Assembly (NCBI GenBank): GCA_036652035.1
Contig: JAVVWR010000034.1
Coordinates: 1 to 32,178 of the forward strand
Length of the DNA: 32,178 bases
Reading direction: 5' to 3'
Origin: JAEZVV01 sp036652035
GTDB lineage: Bacteria; Pseudomonadota; Gammaproteobacteria; Burkholderiales; Burkholderiaceae_F
Positions 16,903 through 24,725 of this stretch are shown in pieces (positions within the stretch are counted from its first letter, which is position 1; every line of letters starts with the position of its first letter). The notes beneath the pieces are model-generated. The model was not told the origin of the DNA. It did no database searches and saw nothing but the letters and a program-made list of their open reading frames with translations. Position numbers and translations under genes: made by a program.

Positions 16903-18285
16903 TCAATGCGCGCCCTCCCGAAAGAGCACCACACGCACGGTCTCGAGCAGGATCAGCACATCGAGAAAGAGCGAGTTGTTTTTGACGTAGTAGAGATCGA
17001 ACTGCAGCTTGCGGCAGGCGTCTTCCACCGACGCGCCATACGCGTAACGCACCTGCGCCCAGCCGGTCAGCCCGGGCTTGACGCTGTGGCGCACGTCGTA
17101 GAACGGAATCTGCTCGCGTAACTGCTCGACAAATACCGGGCGCTCGGGGCGCGGTCCGACAAAGCTCATTTCGCCGCGCAACACATTCCACAGCTGCGGC
17201 AGCTCGTCGATCCGGGTCTTGCGGATAAAGCGCCCCACCCGCGTCACGCGGGCGTCGGCCTTGGCCGCCCACACCGGCCCGTTGCGCTCGGCGTCGATCC
17301 CCATTGAGCGAAATTTCAAGCAAGTAAAGACACGGCCACCGCGCCCCACCCGCTCCTGGCGGTAGATCACGGGGCCGGGCGACTCGAGCCGGATCACCGC
17401 AGCGGCAAGCGCCATGATCGGGAAAGTGACCGTGAACAAGGCCGCCGAGGCGAGAAAATCGAAGCTGCGCTTGACCACCCGCCGCCCCATGTCTTGCGCA
17501 AAACCGTCGCCGTAGATGAGGTGGCTGGCCTTGAGCGATTCGATCGGAACCTCGCCCCGGGTGCGTTCGTAAAAAACGGCCAGATCGGTCACCGGCACGC
17601 CTCGCACACGGCACTCGAGCAGATCGTCCATCGGCAGCTTGCCGCCGCGCTGGTCCCACTGGGCGACGATCACTTCGCGCACCGCCAAGGTCTCGACCAG
17701 GTGGGTAATAAGGGCGCTGCGGGCGAGCTGGCGCTCCACGGGAATCACGTCCTTGTCGGCGGCGCCAACCGGGAAAAAGCCCACCACTTCGAACTGCGGA
17801 AAGCCCAACGAAGCCAGAGCCTGCTCGACCATTTTTGCCTCGGGTCCCGCGCCCACAATGAGCACTCGACGGGCACCCATCCGTGTCGTTCTTGCCGAAA
17901 AGGCCGCCTGGCGAATCAGGATCAGCCCAGCCAATGCATACAGCAGCATGTAACCGATCGCCGCCTGCGCCACCAGGCCATTGGGCAGGACCGTGAAGAT
18001 CAGATAGGCGAGCGGCACGCCGATCGAAACCGACAAAAACGAACGGCCCAGCAACGCGCCAAAGCTTTTGGGTTCACGGCGGCTGTAAAGACCGAAGACG
18101 ATGTTGATCACCACCATCAGCGCCGCGAAGCTCAAGGCCGGAATCAAGACGCCCAGCGGGCTGACCACGGGCGAGTGTTCCTGCACATAGACCGCGAGCA
18201 GAACCGCCATGAAAAAAAGCGCAGCGTCGCCGAACAACTGCATCAGCGAGCCAACCGCAATGTGATGCCGGAACAGCCTGACCAC
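16903..18285 (-). CDS. EpsB-type undecaprenyl-phosphate sugar transferase (PEP-CTERM associated)
   Basis: Priming transferase that loads the first sugar phosphate onto undecaprenyl phosphate at the inner membrane. The 460-residue product has four or five N-terminal membrane segments and a Rossmann-like CoA_binding_3 domain (RRVLIVGAGPEAKMVEQAL). The C-terminal bacterial sugar-transferase domain shows KRSFDFLASAALF, GPVIYRQERVGRGG, FTCLKFRSM and EMSFVGPRPERP. It fits TIGR03013, the exosortase-linked subgroup. A GTG start at 18285 is favoured: GGAGAGG lies just upstream and VVRLFRHHI matches the family N-terminus, while the open frame further upstream looks non-coding. First gene of the eight-gene minus-strand unit. 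Confidence 0.94.
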   Translation of the reverse strand: MVRLFRHHIAVGSLMQLFGDAALFFMAVLLAVYVQEHSPVVSPLGVLIPALSFAALMVVINIVFGLYSRREPKSFGALLGRSFLSVSIGVPLAYLIFTVLPNGLVAQAAIGYMLLYALAGLILIRQAAFSARTTRMGARRVLIVGAGPEAKMVEQALASLGFPQFEVVGFFPVGAADKDVIPVERQLARSALITHLVETLAVREVIVAQWDQRGGKLPMDDLLECRVRGVPVTDLAVFYERTRGEVPIESLKASHLIYGDGFAQDMGRRVVKRSFDFLASAALFTVTFPIMALAAAVIRLESPGPVIYRQERVGRGGRVFTCLKFRSMGIDAERNGPVWAAKADARVTRVGRFIRKTRIDELPQLWNVLRGEMSFVGPRPERPVFVEQLREQIPFYDVRHSVKPGLTGWAQVRYAYGASVEDACRKLQFDLYYVKNNSLFLDVLILLETVRVVLFREGAH

Positions 18286-18417
18286 GTGCCTCTCCTCGTG
18301 CCGCCCCACCTGCCGGTTTCTTGCTGCGACCGGTTCCAGCGTGACGCCCCTGTGTGACCGAACCACAACCTGCCTCTCAAGCCCCACAACCTCTCTGCAA
18401 GTCATGAACCTTGGCGA

Positions 18418-18468
18418 GATGACTGTAGCCTGCGCTTACGCCATGTGTAAGCCCCCCCGACAGTCATC
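18418..18468 (-). promoter_or_regulatory. Nested inverted repeats upstream of the sugar transferase gene
   Basis: A 9-bp perfect inverted repeat (GATGACTGT / ACAGTCATC, arms 18418-18426 and 18460-18468) encloses a 6-bp one (GCTTAC / GTAAGC, 18434-18439 and 18447-18452). The internal loop is a symmetric 7 by 7 bases. It lies 133-183 bases before the GTG and could be an RNA hairpin in the leader or a composite operator. Confidence 0.5.
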
Positions 18469-18537
18469 CCCGATTGAATAAATTTCCCTTGCGCAAAACG
18501 GCGACATGCGCCAGGCACGAAGCACCGCGTTGAAAAA

Positions 18538-19869
18538 TCAAGCGCAGCGGGCCGACACCGCGGGCTCCATCGGCGCACAGGCCCCGCTGAAATTCCCGTG
18601 CCGGGGACGGCCCAGAAAATCATCGCGCGCGCCCGGCAGCGCCCCCAACGCCACCGGCAGTGGCGCGCCCTCGCTCAACGCCCCGGCGCGCGGGCTCAGA
18701 TCCAGCGCCGGCGGCGCCTGCAGAGGGTTGACCAGACAGTGCTGGGCGCGGGCGAAAGGCTCAATCGCGTTGCCGGCGGTCGCATCGAGCACGACGTGTT
18801 GCGCAAAGATCCAATTGCCCATCGCGCTGCGCTCGTAACCCGGCTCGCCCCCCGATATTTCGATCCCTAGGCCACGCGCCACCACGGTGTTGTGAAACAC
18901 CGTCACCGTGCGCGGCCGGTGGCGGTGCGCCATCACCCGCAGCGCGTCGCCCTGCGGGTTGACCAAGAGGTTGTTGTAGATCGCCAGATTGCCCTCGGCC
19001 TGAAGCAAGGACTCGGTGGGGTTGTCGAACAACAGGTTGCCGAAGACCCGATAGCTGTCGAACTCGCCCGGCCCCGCGGTTGGAACGTGACCGATCAGAA
19101 GATTGGGACGCGCCTGGCTTCCCCGCGCGCGATTGGCTGTCTTGACGATCCGGTTGCGGCAGAGGGTGGTGACTTGCGGCGCCACCGGTCCTCCGCGCGC
19201 CACCTGATGCTTGATCTGGATGCCGTAGCCCACCGGATCGAATACGCGGTTGCCCTCGATCAGCCCGGCCACGAACGGCGCCGAGCCATCGGACTGGCCG
19301 AAGTACATGCCGGTGCCCGCCCCCACGATCCAGTTGTTTCGCACCACCCAGCCATAGGCCGGGCACTTGGTCGAAATTCCCACCACGTCCTGCCACGGGC
19401 CATGGTCGAAGATGCTCAGCCCCTCAAGAACGATGTGATCGGCAAAGCGCGCATGCCCCTCGGCCTTGATCGCGTCGACCCGCTGCCCGGCCCCCTCGAA
19501 GCGCAGCGCGCGCAAGACCAGCCAGCGGCTGTCGATCAGGCTCACGGTATTGGCGCCACTGCGAGCCAGAAAGATCGGTGGCCGCGCGGCATCCCAGGCC
19601 TCGATCGTGATCGGCGCCGCACGCGTTCCCTCCAGCCCGTGCAGCGGCAGACCGCGCGTATACAGCCCCGGCGCAAGCAACAAGCGCTGGCCCGCCTGCA
19701 GCCGGGCCAGCGCCTGCCGATAGGTATCGGGCTCGGCCACCGTCGTGGCGGGCGGCAGAGCACCCGCCCACGACCGCCGTCCAGCCAAGGCCAAGCTAGC
19801 CGCTGCGACCAGACACAGCCGCCGGCGTTCAGAAAACGGAAAAACCAGCTCCGATCGGGAAGGGCTCAT
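18538..19869 (-). CDS. Secreted right-handed parallel beta-helix protein
   Basis: A 443-residue exported protein. The N-terminus has an Arg-rich start (ERRR) and hydrophobic core (LVAAASLALAG) ending near SWAGA, consistent with a Sec or Tat signal. The body shows the opening strand common in pectate-lyase-like folds (YRQALARLQAGQRLLLAPGLYT, APITIEAWDAARPPIFLA). Repeated short strands with Asn ladders follow (VVRNNWIVGAGTGMYFGQSD, IEGNRVFDPVGYGIQI, VFGNLLFDNP, IYNNLLVNPQGDALRV). A polysaccharide lyase or epimerase acting on the exopolymer is plausible, but no catalytic residues can be assigned. ATG 19869 was chosen for the signal peptide; the frame is open to 19974. It is divergent from the large lipoprotein gene. 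Confidence 0.82.
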   Translation of the reverse strand: MSPSRSELVFPFSERRRLCLVAAASLALAGRRSWAGALPPATTVAEPDTYRQALARLQAGQRLLLAPGLYTRGLPLHGLEGTRAAPITIEAWDAARPPIFLARSGANTVSLIDSRWLVLRALRFEGAGQRVDAIKAEGHARFADHIVLEGLSIFDHGPWQDVVGISTKCPAYGWVVRNNWIVGAGTGMYFGQSDGSAPFVAGLIEGNRVFDPVGYGIQIKHQVARGGPVAPQVTTLCRNRIVKTANRARGSQARPNLLIGHVPTAGPGEFDSYRVFGNLLFDNPTESLLQAEGNLAIYNNLLVNPQGDALRVMAHRHRPRTVTVFHNTVVARGLGIEISGGEPGYERSAMGNWIFAQHVVLDATAGNAIEPFARAQHCLVNPLQAPPALDLSPRAGALSEGAPLPVALGALPGARDDFLGRPRHGNFSGACAPMEPAVSARCA

Positions 19870-20237
19870 GCCGGCAGGCTGGCATGAGCCCCCGGGCCGC
19901 GGCAAGCAAAACGACCGCTCGTCCTTGAAACGCAACGGAAACCGCCCATCACCACCCAGAATGAGCAAGCTCATCCGCTCCCCCGACGGATCCCGTCACT
20001 CGGCGCGCGGCCCCGTCCCGCCTGGGCTCGCGCCATGAGCCTGACCCCACAACCGGGTTTTCTCGACTCATCCGGCCCTCACCTGATTCCGCTAAACCCC
20101 GAAAGTTTCAGCGCCCTCCGCTGGCACACTGCCGCCGCTGCCTCGGACCGTCAGCGCCCGACCCTGACGCTCCGAGGCTTTGTTTTGCCCAGCCGAACCC
20201 GGCCCGCGCCGGGAATCGACCGTATCCGGAGTGAGAA
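19870..20237. other. 368-bp divergent intergenic region
   Basis: Separates the beta-helix gene (minus) from the large lipoprotein gene (plus) and must hold both promoters. I find no sigma-54 site with correct spacing: TGGCACACTGCCGCC at 20122 is one base off. The only clear structure is the terminator-like hairpin at 20141-20186. Confidence 0.6.
20141..20186 (+). terminator. Terminator-like hairpin in the leader of the lipoprotein gene
   Basis: CCTCGGA/TCCGAGG (7 bp) and CGTCAG/CTGACG (6 bp), separated by one C-C mismatch, close a 9-base loop; CTTTGTTTT follows. It sits 51 bases before the GTG start although no plus-strand gene precedes it, so it may act as an attenuator. Confidence 0.5.
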
Positions 20238-22892
20238 GTGACCGATCAGACCCGCCGCACCCTTCTGAAATTCAGCCTCGCCACCACCACCACCACCGGG
20301 CTTGTCGCGTGTGGCGGCGGCTCCGCCGCCGACGGCACCCAAGGCCCCTCGGGCCTGCCCAAGCCGCCGCCCGAGCCGCCCGTGAATCCGCCGCTGACCC
20401 CTCCGGTCAATCCGCCCACCCCGCTGCCGCCGGCCGATCCGTCGAATCCGCCGCCAAAGCCGCCGCCCCTGCCCAATAGCGATTTCCTGGCCGGCTGGAC
20501 CGTGCAAAAACGAACGCTGACCACCGTGGCCCGCCACAACGACACCGGCCTGCCCAACACCACCAAACACACCACGCTCGCGCGCCACCCCAACGGCCGC
20601 GCCTACCTGTTCGGCGGCGACTTTCCCAGCACCACGGGCTATGCCGACTCCGGCAGCCAGATTCAGTACTCGCTCAAGCCCAGCCTGTGGGTCGAGCCCA
20701 ATCCGGCGAGCGGCTGGCGCCTCGAGCAGGAGTACTGGCCGGCCGACGGCAACCAGTACCCGGTCCACCACGACAAGAGCGCAGTGGCGTGGGACAGCCG
20801 GCGACGGGTGTTCTGGATGGTTGGCGGCTTCAATTTCGGCAACGGCTCGGACGCGCAGGCCAACAAGATCCCCTTCGTTGCCAAGGTCGCGAAGTTCGAT
20901 CCCGCCAAGGCCAAGGGCACGCAGTGGAGCGCGACCTCGGCGGCCTATATCGGCGGTGGCAGCGAGAAGTTCGGCAACGCGGTCTACGACCCCGTGCTCG
21001 ATGTCGTCATCAGTTTCAACCCCTCGCTCTCGGGACTGCAGATCTTCGATTGCAGCGCCGCGGCCTGGCTCGGTCACGCCCGCTTTCCCGGCGTGGCCGG
21101 GCTCGATATCCCGCGCGACGGTTACGTGCTCAACGTGCTTGCGATCGACCCCACGCAAAGGCTGATCTGGGTGATGCGCTCGGACAGCTACAGCACAACC
21201 AAGAACATCTACAAGGTCCGTCTGCCCACCGCCCGTTCAGGCCTGGCGGCGGCCGGATCGGCCAACAACTGGGCGAGCGTTGCCGTCGAACTCTGGACCA
21301 ATCCGAACCAGCACGACACGGTAGGCGGCTGCACGATCGAAGACGGCCGCGTGCGCAAGTGGTACGGCTGGCGCAAGGGTCCGGTGGGCAACGATTCGCA
21401 GATGCCGGGCAAGGACATCGGCAACGCCATCTATGGCATCACAGGACGTCCGCTGACCGGCAACGGCAATTTTGGATCGGCTCATACCGCGGTGCTGGTC
21501 GACCTGGATTCGGGCGCCGAATCCTACGGTCAGCTTCCGCTTCCGACCTTCGAAGACGGAGTCGGCTGGGTGATTCCGAACATCACCTACTACGACAGCG
21601 CCAGCGCCACCCTGGTCTACGGCACCTGCGCGTTTGAGGCCAACGAGGTCGAAGGCAAGAAGATCGAAGCCCGCATGTCGCTCGCCAAGCGCAAGCCCGT
21701 GCCCGCCTGGATTGCCAACCTGCCCATCAACAGCTGGTACGCGATTCCGGGCTCAACCTGCGAGAGCAGCTTGCCGACCGATGTGCGCAACCTCTGGAGC
21801 GCCGCCGAAGGCAATGGCTACCGCGGCTGTGAACTCAATCAGTACCAGAACCCCTGGAACTTCTCCGGCATGGCGCTGCGCCAGCGCGACAGCGTCTGTC
21901 TGTTCCACGGCGGCGGCGGCGGCGACGGTCGTGCCAATGGCGTGCTGGGCTTTGTGCTCAACCGCGAAACGCCGTCGTGGATCATGGCCATGCCGCCCAC
22001 CGCGCGCAGCCAGACCCTGCCAGCCGGCGGCGGCAGTTTCGAGTTCAACCGCATCGACAACGCCACCGAAAGCACGCCGCGCACCCCCGTGGCGGTGCAT
22101 GCCTATACCAGCTGCTTCTATCTCGATGCCGAGGACATGTGGCTGCGCTTTGGCAGCCAGATGGTGCACCCGACCGACCAGGGTTATTTCAATGGCGTCC
22201 ACGGCTTCTGGTGGAGCGAGGTCGACCAGGCCTACAACCGCCGCAACTGGTCGATCAACGCCCGCGCCGCGATGCCGCAGGCGGGCATCTACCCCAACCG
22301 CAGCTTCGTCAAACACCCCTGGACCGAAGACGTGATCGGCGGCTCGGGCGGCACGTTTCACTGGTGGAAGCGCGCCTCCAACACCTGGCAGACGCGGATC
22401 GACGGTGGCGTGGTGAACGACGAACGCTACGCCCCCAGCGCGATCGACCCCGTCAACAACGTCCTGCTTTTTGCCGGCAATCCCAGCCTTTCCCTGTGGC
22501 CGCGGCTGATCGAACTCGACACCGGCACCGCCCGCAGCGGCAGCGCCGCCAGCTGGGTCGGACCGGCCGTCGATAGCGGCGAATGGAAGGGCTCGGACGC
22601 CGCGTTCACCTGGGACAACGACAACCAGTGCCTGTGGGCGCTCAAGGCCGTCAATGGCAGCGACGCCAGCTTTGATCTCTACAAGGTGAGGCTCGCCAAC
22701 AAGAGCGCCTGCCAGTGGCGTGTCGAGAAAATCACGACGGCCGTGGCGCCGGGGTCGGTGCGGCCGGATTTCACCAGCATCAACCAAGGCATTTACAACC
22801 GCTTCCAGTGGGTGGCCGAGCTCGGCGGATTGGTGCTTTCGACCAGCTATCAAAGGCCGATCTGGTTCATCAAAACCTCGACCCGGACTTGA
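20238..22892 (+). CDS. Large secreted lipoprotein of unknown function with propeller-like repeats
   Basis: I do not recognise a named family. The 884-residue product starts at GTG 20238 (GGAG site upstream) with a twin-arginine-like signal (RRTLLKF) ending in a lipobox (LVAC, Cys about residue 25). A Gly-Ser stretch and a Pro-rich linker (about 35-80) follow. The rest is a Trp/Gly/Asn-rich domain with repeating strand motifs such as GRAYLFGGDF, RRVFWMVGGFNFG, DVVISFNPSL, TLVYGTCAF, MWLRFGSQM, NVLLFAGNPSL and QCLWALKAV. These read like blades of a beta-propeller or kelch-type fold. It is likely anchored in the outer membrane and may bind the polysaccharide. The location beside a beta-helix protein and the glycan genes is the main functional hint. 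Confidence 0.8.
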   Translation: MTDQTRRTLLKFSLATTTTTGLVACGGGSAADGTQGPSGLPKPPPEPPVNPPLTPPVNPPTPLPPADPSNPPPKPPPLPNSDFLAGWTVQKRTLTTVARHNDTGLPNTTKHTTLARHPNGRAYLFGGDFPSTTGYADSGSQIQYSLKPSLWVEPNPASGWRLEQEYWPADGNQYPVHHDKSAVAWDSRRRVFWMVGGFNFGNGSDAQANKIPFVAKVAKFDPAKAKGTQWSATSAAYIGGGSEKFGNAVYDPVLDVVISFNPSLSGLQIFDCSAAAWLGHARFPGVAGLDIPRDGYVLNVLAIDPTQRLIWVMRSDSYSTTKNIYKVRLPTARSGLAAAGSANNWASVAVELWTNPNQHDTVGGCTIEDGRVRKWYGWRKGPVGNDSQMPGKDIGNAIYGITGRPLTGNGNFGSAHTAVLVDLDSGAESYGQLPLPTFEDGVGWVIPNITYYDSASATLVYGTCAFEANEVEGKKIEARMSLAKRKPVPAWIANLPINSWYAIPGSTCESSLPTDVRNLWSAAEGNGYRGCELNQYQNPWNFSGMALRQRDSVCLFHGGGGGDGRANGVLGFVLNRETPSWIMAMPPTARSQTLPAGGGSFEFNRIDNATESTPRTPVAVHAYTSCFYLDAEDMWLRFGSQMVHPTDQGYFNGVHGFWWSEVDQAYNRRNWSINARAAMPQAGIYPNRSFVKHPWTEDVIGGSGGTFHWWKRASNTWQTRIDGGVVNDERYAPSAIDPVNNVLLFAGNPSLSLWPRLIELDTGTARSGSAASWVGPAVDSGEWKGSDAAFTWDNDNQCLWALKAVNGSDASFDLYKVRLANKSACQWRVEKITTAVAPGSVRPDFTSINQGIYNRFQWVAELGGLVLSTSYQRPIWFIKTSTRT

Positions 22893-23040
22893 CGCAGGCG
22901 CGTTCCAGAAGCCAGCGATCGAGCGCTCGCCGTTCGGTCGCTGCCCCCCTGTCGTCAGCGCGCGACCGGAGAAACTCAAGCCATCGGCGATGGCAAGCGC
23001 GGGCACACCCAGTCGCCAACACCCGGCGCTTTCGTGCGCT
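22893..23040. other. Convergent intergenic region
   Basis: 148 bases between the lipoprotein stop and the end of the truncated glycosyltransferase. No hairpin with a T tract or gene is evident. Confidence 0.4.
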
Positions 23041-23409
23041 TTATGCCGCGGTCGTCCGCCCAGCCGCCGCGCCGAGAATGGCCATGGCCTGCTGCGCCGA
23101 CCGCTCCCAACTGAAGTGCGCCGCTCGATCCTGCCCCCTCGCGCGCCGCTCGCTCATCCGCGCCGGCGTGCTCAGCCACTCGGCCACCATCGCCGGCCAG
23201 GCGCGTTCATCGCAGGGATCGACCCGGCAACCGGCGCCGCCCAGGACCTCGGGCATGGAACGCAGATTCGAGGCCACCACGGGCACGCCACGGCTCATCG
23301 CTTCGAGCAGCGGCAGGCCGAACCCTTCGTAGAGCGAGAGATGCAACAAGGCAGTTGGATGGAGAAAAGTCCGCGCATCCACGCCGATACGCAGAGCCTT
23401 GCGGCTCAT
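23041..23409 (-). pseudogene. Family 4 glycosyltransferase with internal deletion
   Basis: The 122-residue frame begins with a typical GT-B N-terminus (MSRKALRIGVDARTF). Immediately afterwards it continues with the C-terminal nucleotide-sugar-binding segment (LSLYEGFGLPLLEAMSRGVPVV, the E-x7-E motif, then the terminal helices to the stop). About 250 residues expected in between, including the acceptor domain, are missing. The frame is intact and its ATG overlaps the upstream ligase stop (ATGA), so this is an in-frame deletion of a once-coupled gene, or a collapsed assembly. The product should be inactive as a transferase. Confidence 0.8.
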
Positions 23410-24725
23410 TGCAACAAGCGGCGCGACGCGCCCGCTTCCGCCAGCATCATGGCCGGCATGGCGTCCCTGGGTTGGCGGACCAGTTCCCGGAGTTCACGCT
23501 GCAAGACGGCGGTCGCCGCCACGAAGACATAAAAAAGGTCGAAATAAGCCAGGCTGAGAAAGGCGCCGGAGACGGCAAAGCCCACCAAGCCCAGGCGCAA
23601 GCCGTTGGCATACGCGGCAAGCCATTGCGCGCCCTCGATCAAGCTGGCCTGGCGCCGCACTCGAGTGAGGGCCAGCAGGCAACTCAAGAGCAGACCGAGA
23701 AAGAGACCCAGCCCGACAAAGCCATGGTCGCCCAGCATCTGGAAGTAAATGCTGTGAGCGGCACGCGCGCGGTTGCCCCACTCGCCCAGAAAAATCGCGT
23801 AACTGAGCCAGCGCTCGTTGCCGGCGTTCTCGAGATTGAACCCGGCACCCGTGAGCGGATAGGACTTGGCAACATTCCACGCCACGCCCCAGGCCTGCAG
23901 GCGCTGCATCGACGATTCATCCTGCTTGTAGGTCTGGATCGTTTCAGCGCGATCGAGCAATTGCTGTGGAGCGAACCAGACCGCGAACAAGCCCACCGGA
24001 ATCAAGAGCAACAGAGCGAGCCACTTGCGCCGCGCCGTCAGCAACATGGGCGCGGCCACTGCGGCCAGGCCGAGAAGCGCCCCGCGCGAATAGGTGAACA
24101 CCACCGACAAGGGCGTCAGCCACGCCATCGCCAGAAACGGCCGGCGAATCCACTTCGAGGGATCGCTCGCCAGCACCACGATCAAGGGCCACACCATGAT
24201 CATCGCCAGACCGATCTCGTTGTTGCCGTCGATGAAGGTGCCGTCCGGCCCCCAGATTCGATACTCGCCGCCGTTGAGCAAGGTGAACACCCCGCCCTTG
24301 GCGCCATAAAACCCGATCGATCCCGCGGTCACGATCATGAGCCAGCGGATCTTCTCCCGGCCATAAATCAGGACCATGGTCACGTAGGTGAAGAGCAGGA
24401 TCTTCATCACCTTGTCCCACTGCATCCACGCGGCCGCGGGCGACCAGGCGAAGAACATCGTGAAGTTCATGTGCAGGGTCAGCAGGGTGAGCCAGATCAC
24501 CGGCGCGGTCAGCGGCGGCGCCTTGCGCTCCTTGGTGATCAGCAGGCCCAGCAGCGTCACGGCAGCGACCGCCGCCGCGGTCGGAAACGCGAACATGAAT
24601 CCGTAGGTCAGCCGGTGCGGATTCATCAGGCCGATCCAGGTCCAGGTCAGCACACCGATCCATGGCCGGGCCAGGGCCCAGACCAGCAGCACCACGACGA
24701 TGGCGGCGAGCGCAATGTCACGCAT
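23406..24725 (-). CDS. Putative O-glycosylation ligase / O-antigen polymerase-like protein, exosortase A associated
   Basis: A 439-residue polytopic membrane protein of the Wzy/WaaL superfamily. About ten or more hydrophobic helices alternate with short loops, and a large periplasmic loop (about residues 240-330) contains RLQAWGVAWNVAKSYPLTGAGFN and a conserved His (RAAHSIYFQMLGDHGFVGL). The segment GGVFTLLNGGEYRIWGPDGTF is characteristic of the TIGR03097 exosortase-A-linked group. It either polymerises the repeat unit or transfers glycan to protein or lipid. It overlaps genes at both ends (8 bases with the upstream glycosyltransferase, 4 with the remnant downstream), so it belongs to one operon. 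Confidence 0.92.
   Translation of the reverse strand: MRDIALAAIVVVLLVWALARPWIGVLTWTWIGLMNPHRLTYGFMFAFPTAAAVAAVTLLGLLITKERKAPPLTAPVIWLTLLTLHMNFTMFFAWSPAAAWMQWDKVMKILLFTYVTMVLIYGREKIRWLMIVTAGSIGFYGAKGGVFTLLNGGEYRIWGPDGTFIDGNNEIGLAMIMVWPLIVVLASDPSKWIRRPFLAMAWLTPLSVVFTYSRGALLGLAAVAAPMLLTARRKWLALLLLIPVGLFAVWFAPQQLLDRAETIQTYKQDESSMQRLQAWGVAWNVAKSYPLTGAGFNLENAGNERWLSYAIFLGEWGNRARAAHSIYFQMLGDHGFVGLGLFLGLLLSCLLALTRVRRQASLIEGAQWLAAYANGLRLGLVGFAVSGAFLSLAYFDLFYVFVAATAVLQRELRELVRQPRDAMPAMMLAEAGASRRLLQ

Noticed and set aside
15007..17121. A 704-codon plus-strand frame opposite prsK and the sugar transferase end
   Set aside because: Antisense shadow; low-complexity His/Gln/Arg/Gly sequence and it spans an intergenic region.
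20122..20136. TGGCACACTGCCGCC as a sigma-54 promoter
   Set aside because: GG-to-GC spacing is 9 rather than the strict 10 bases.
20177..20189. GGCTTTGTTTTGC as a sigma-54 promoter of the lipoprotein gene
   Set aside because: Spacing one base short and the -24 half lacks TGGCAC; it is better read as the T-rich tail of the hairpin.
20035..20241. Short 68-codon frame before the large lipoprotein gene, possible leader peptide
   Set aside because: No ribosome site, runs through the hairpin and into the real start; no recurring codon pattern of a leader peptide.
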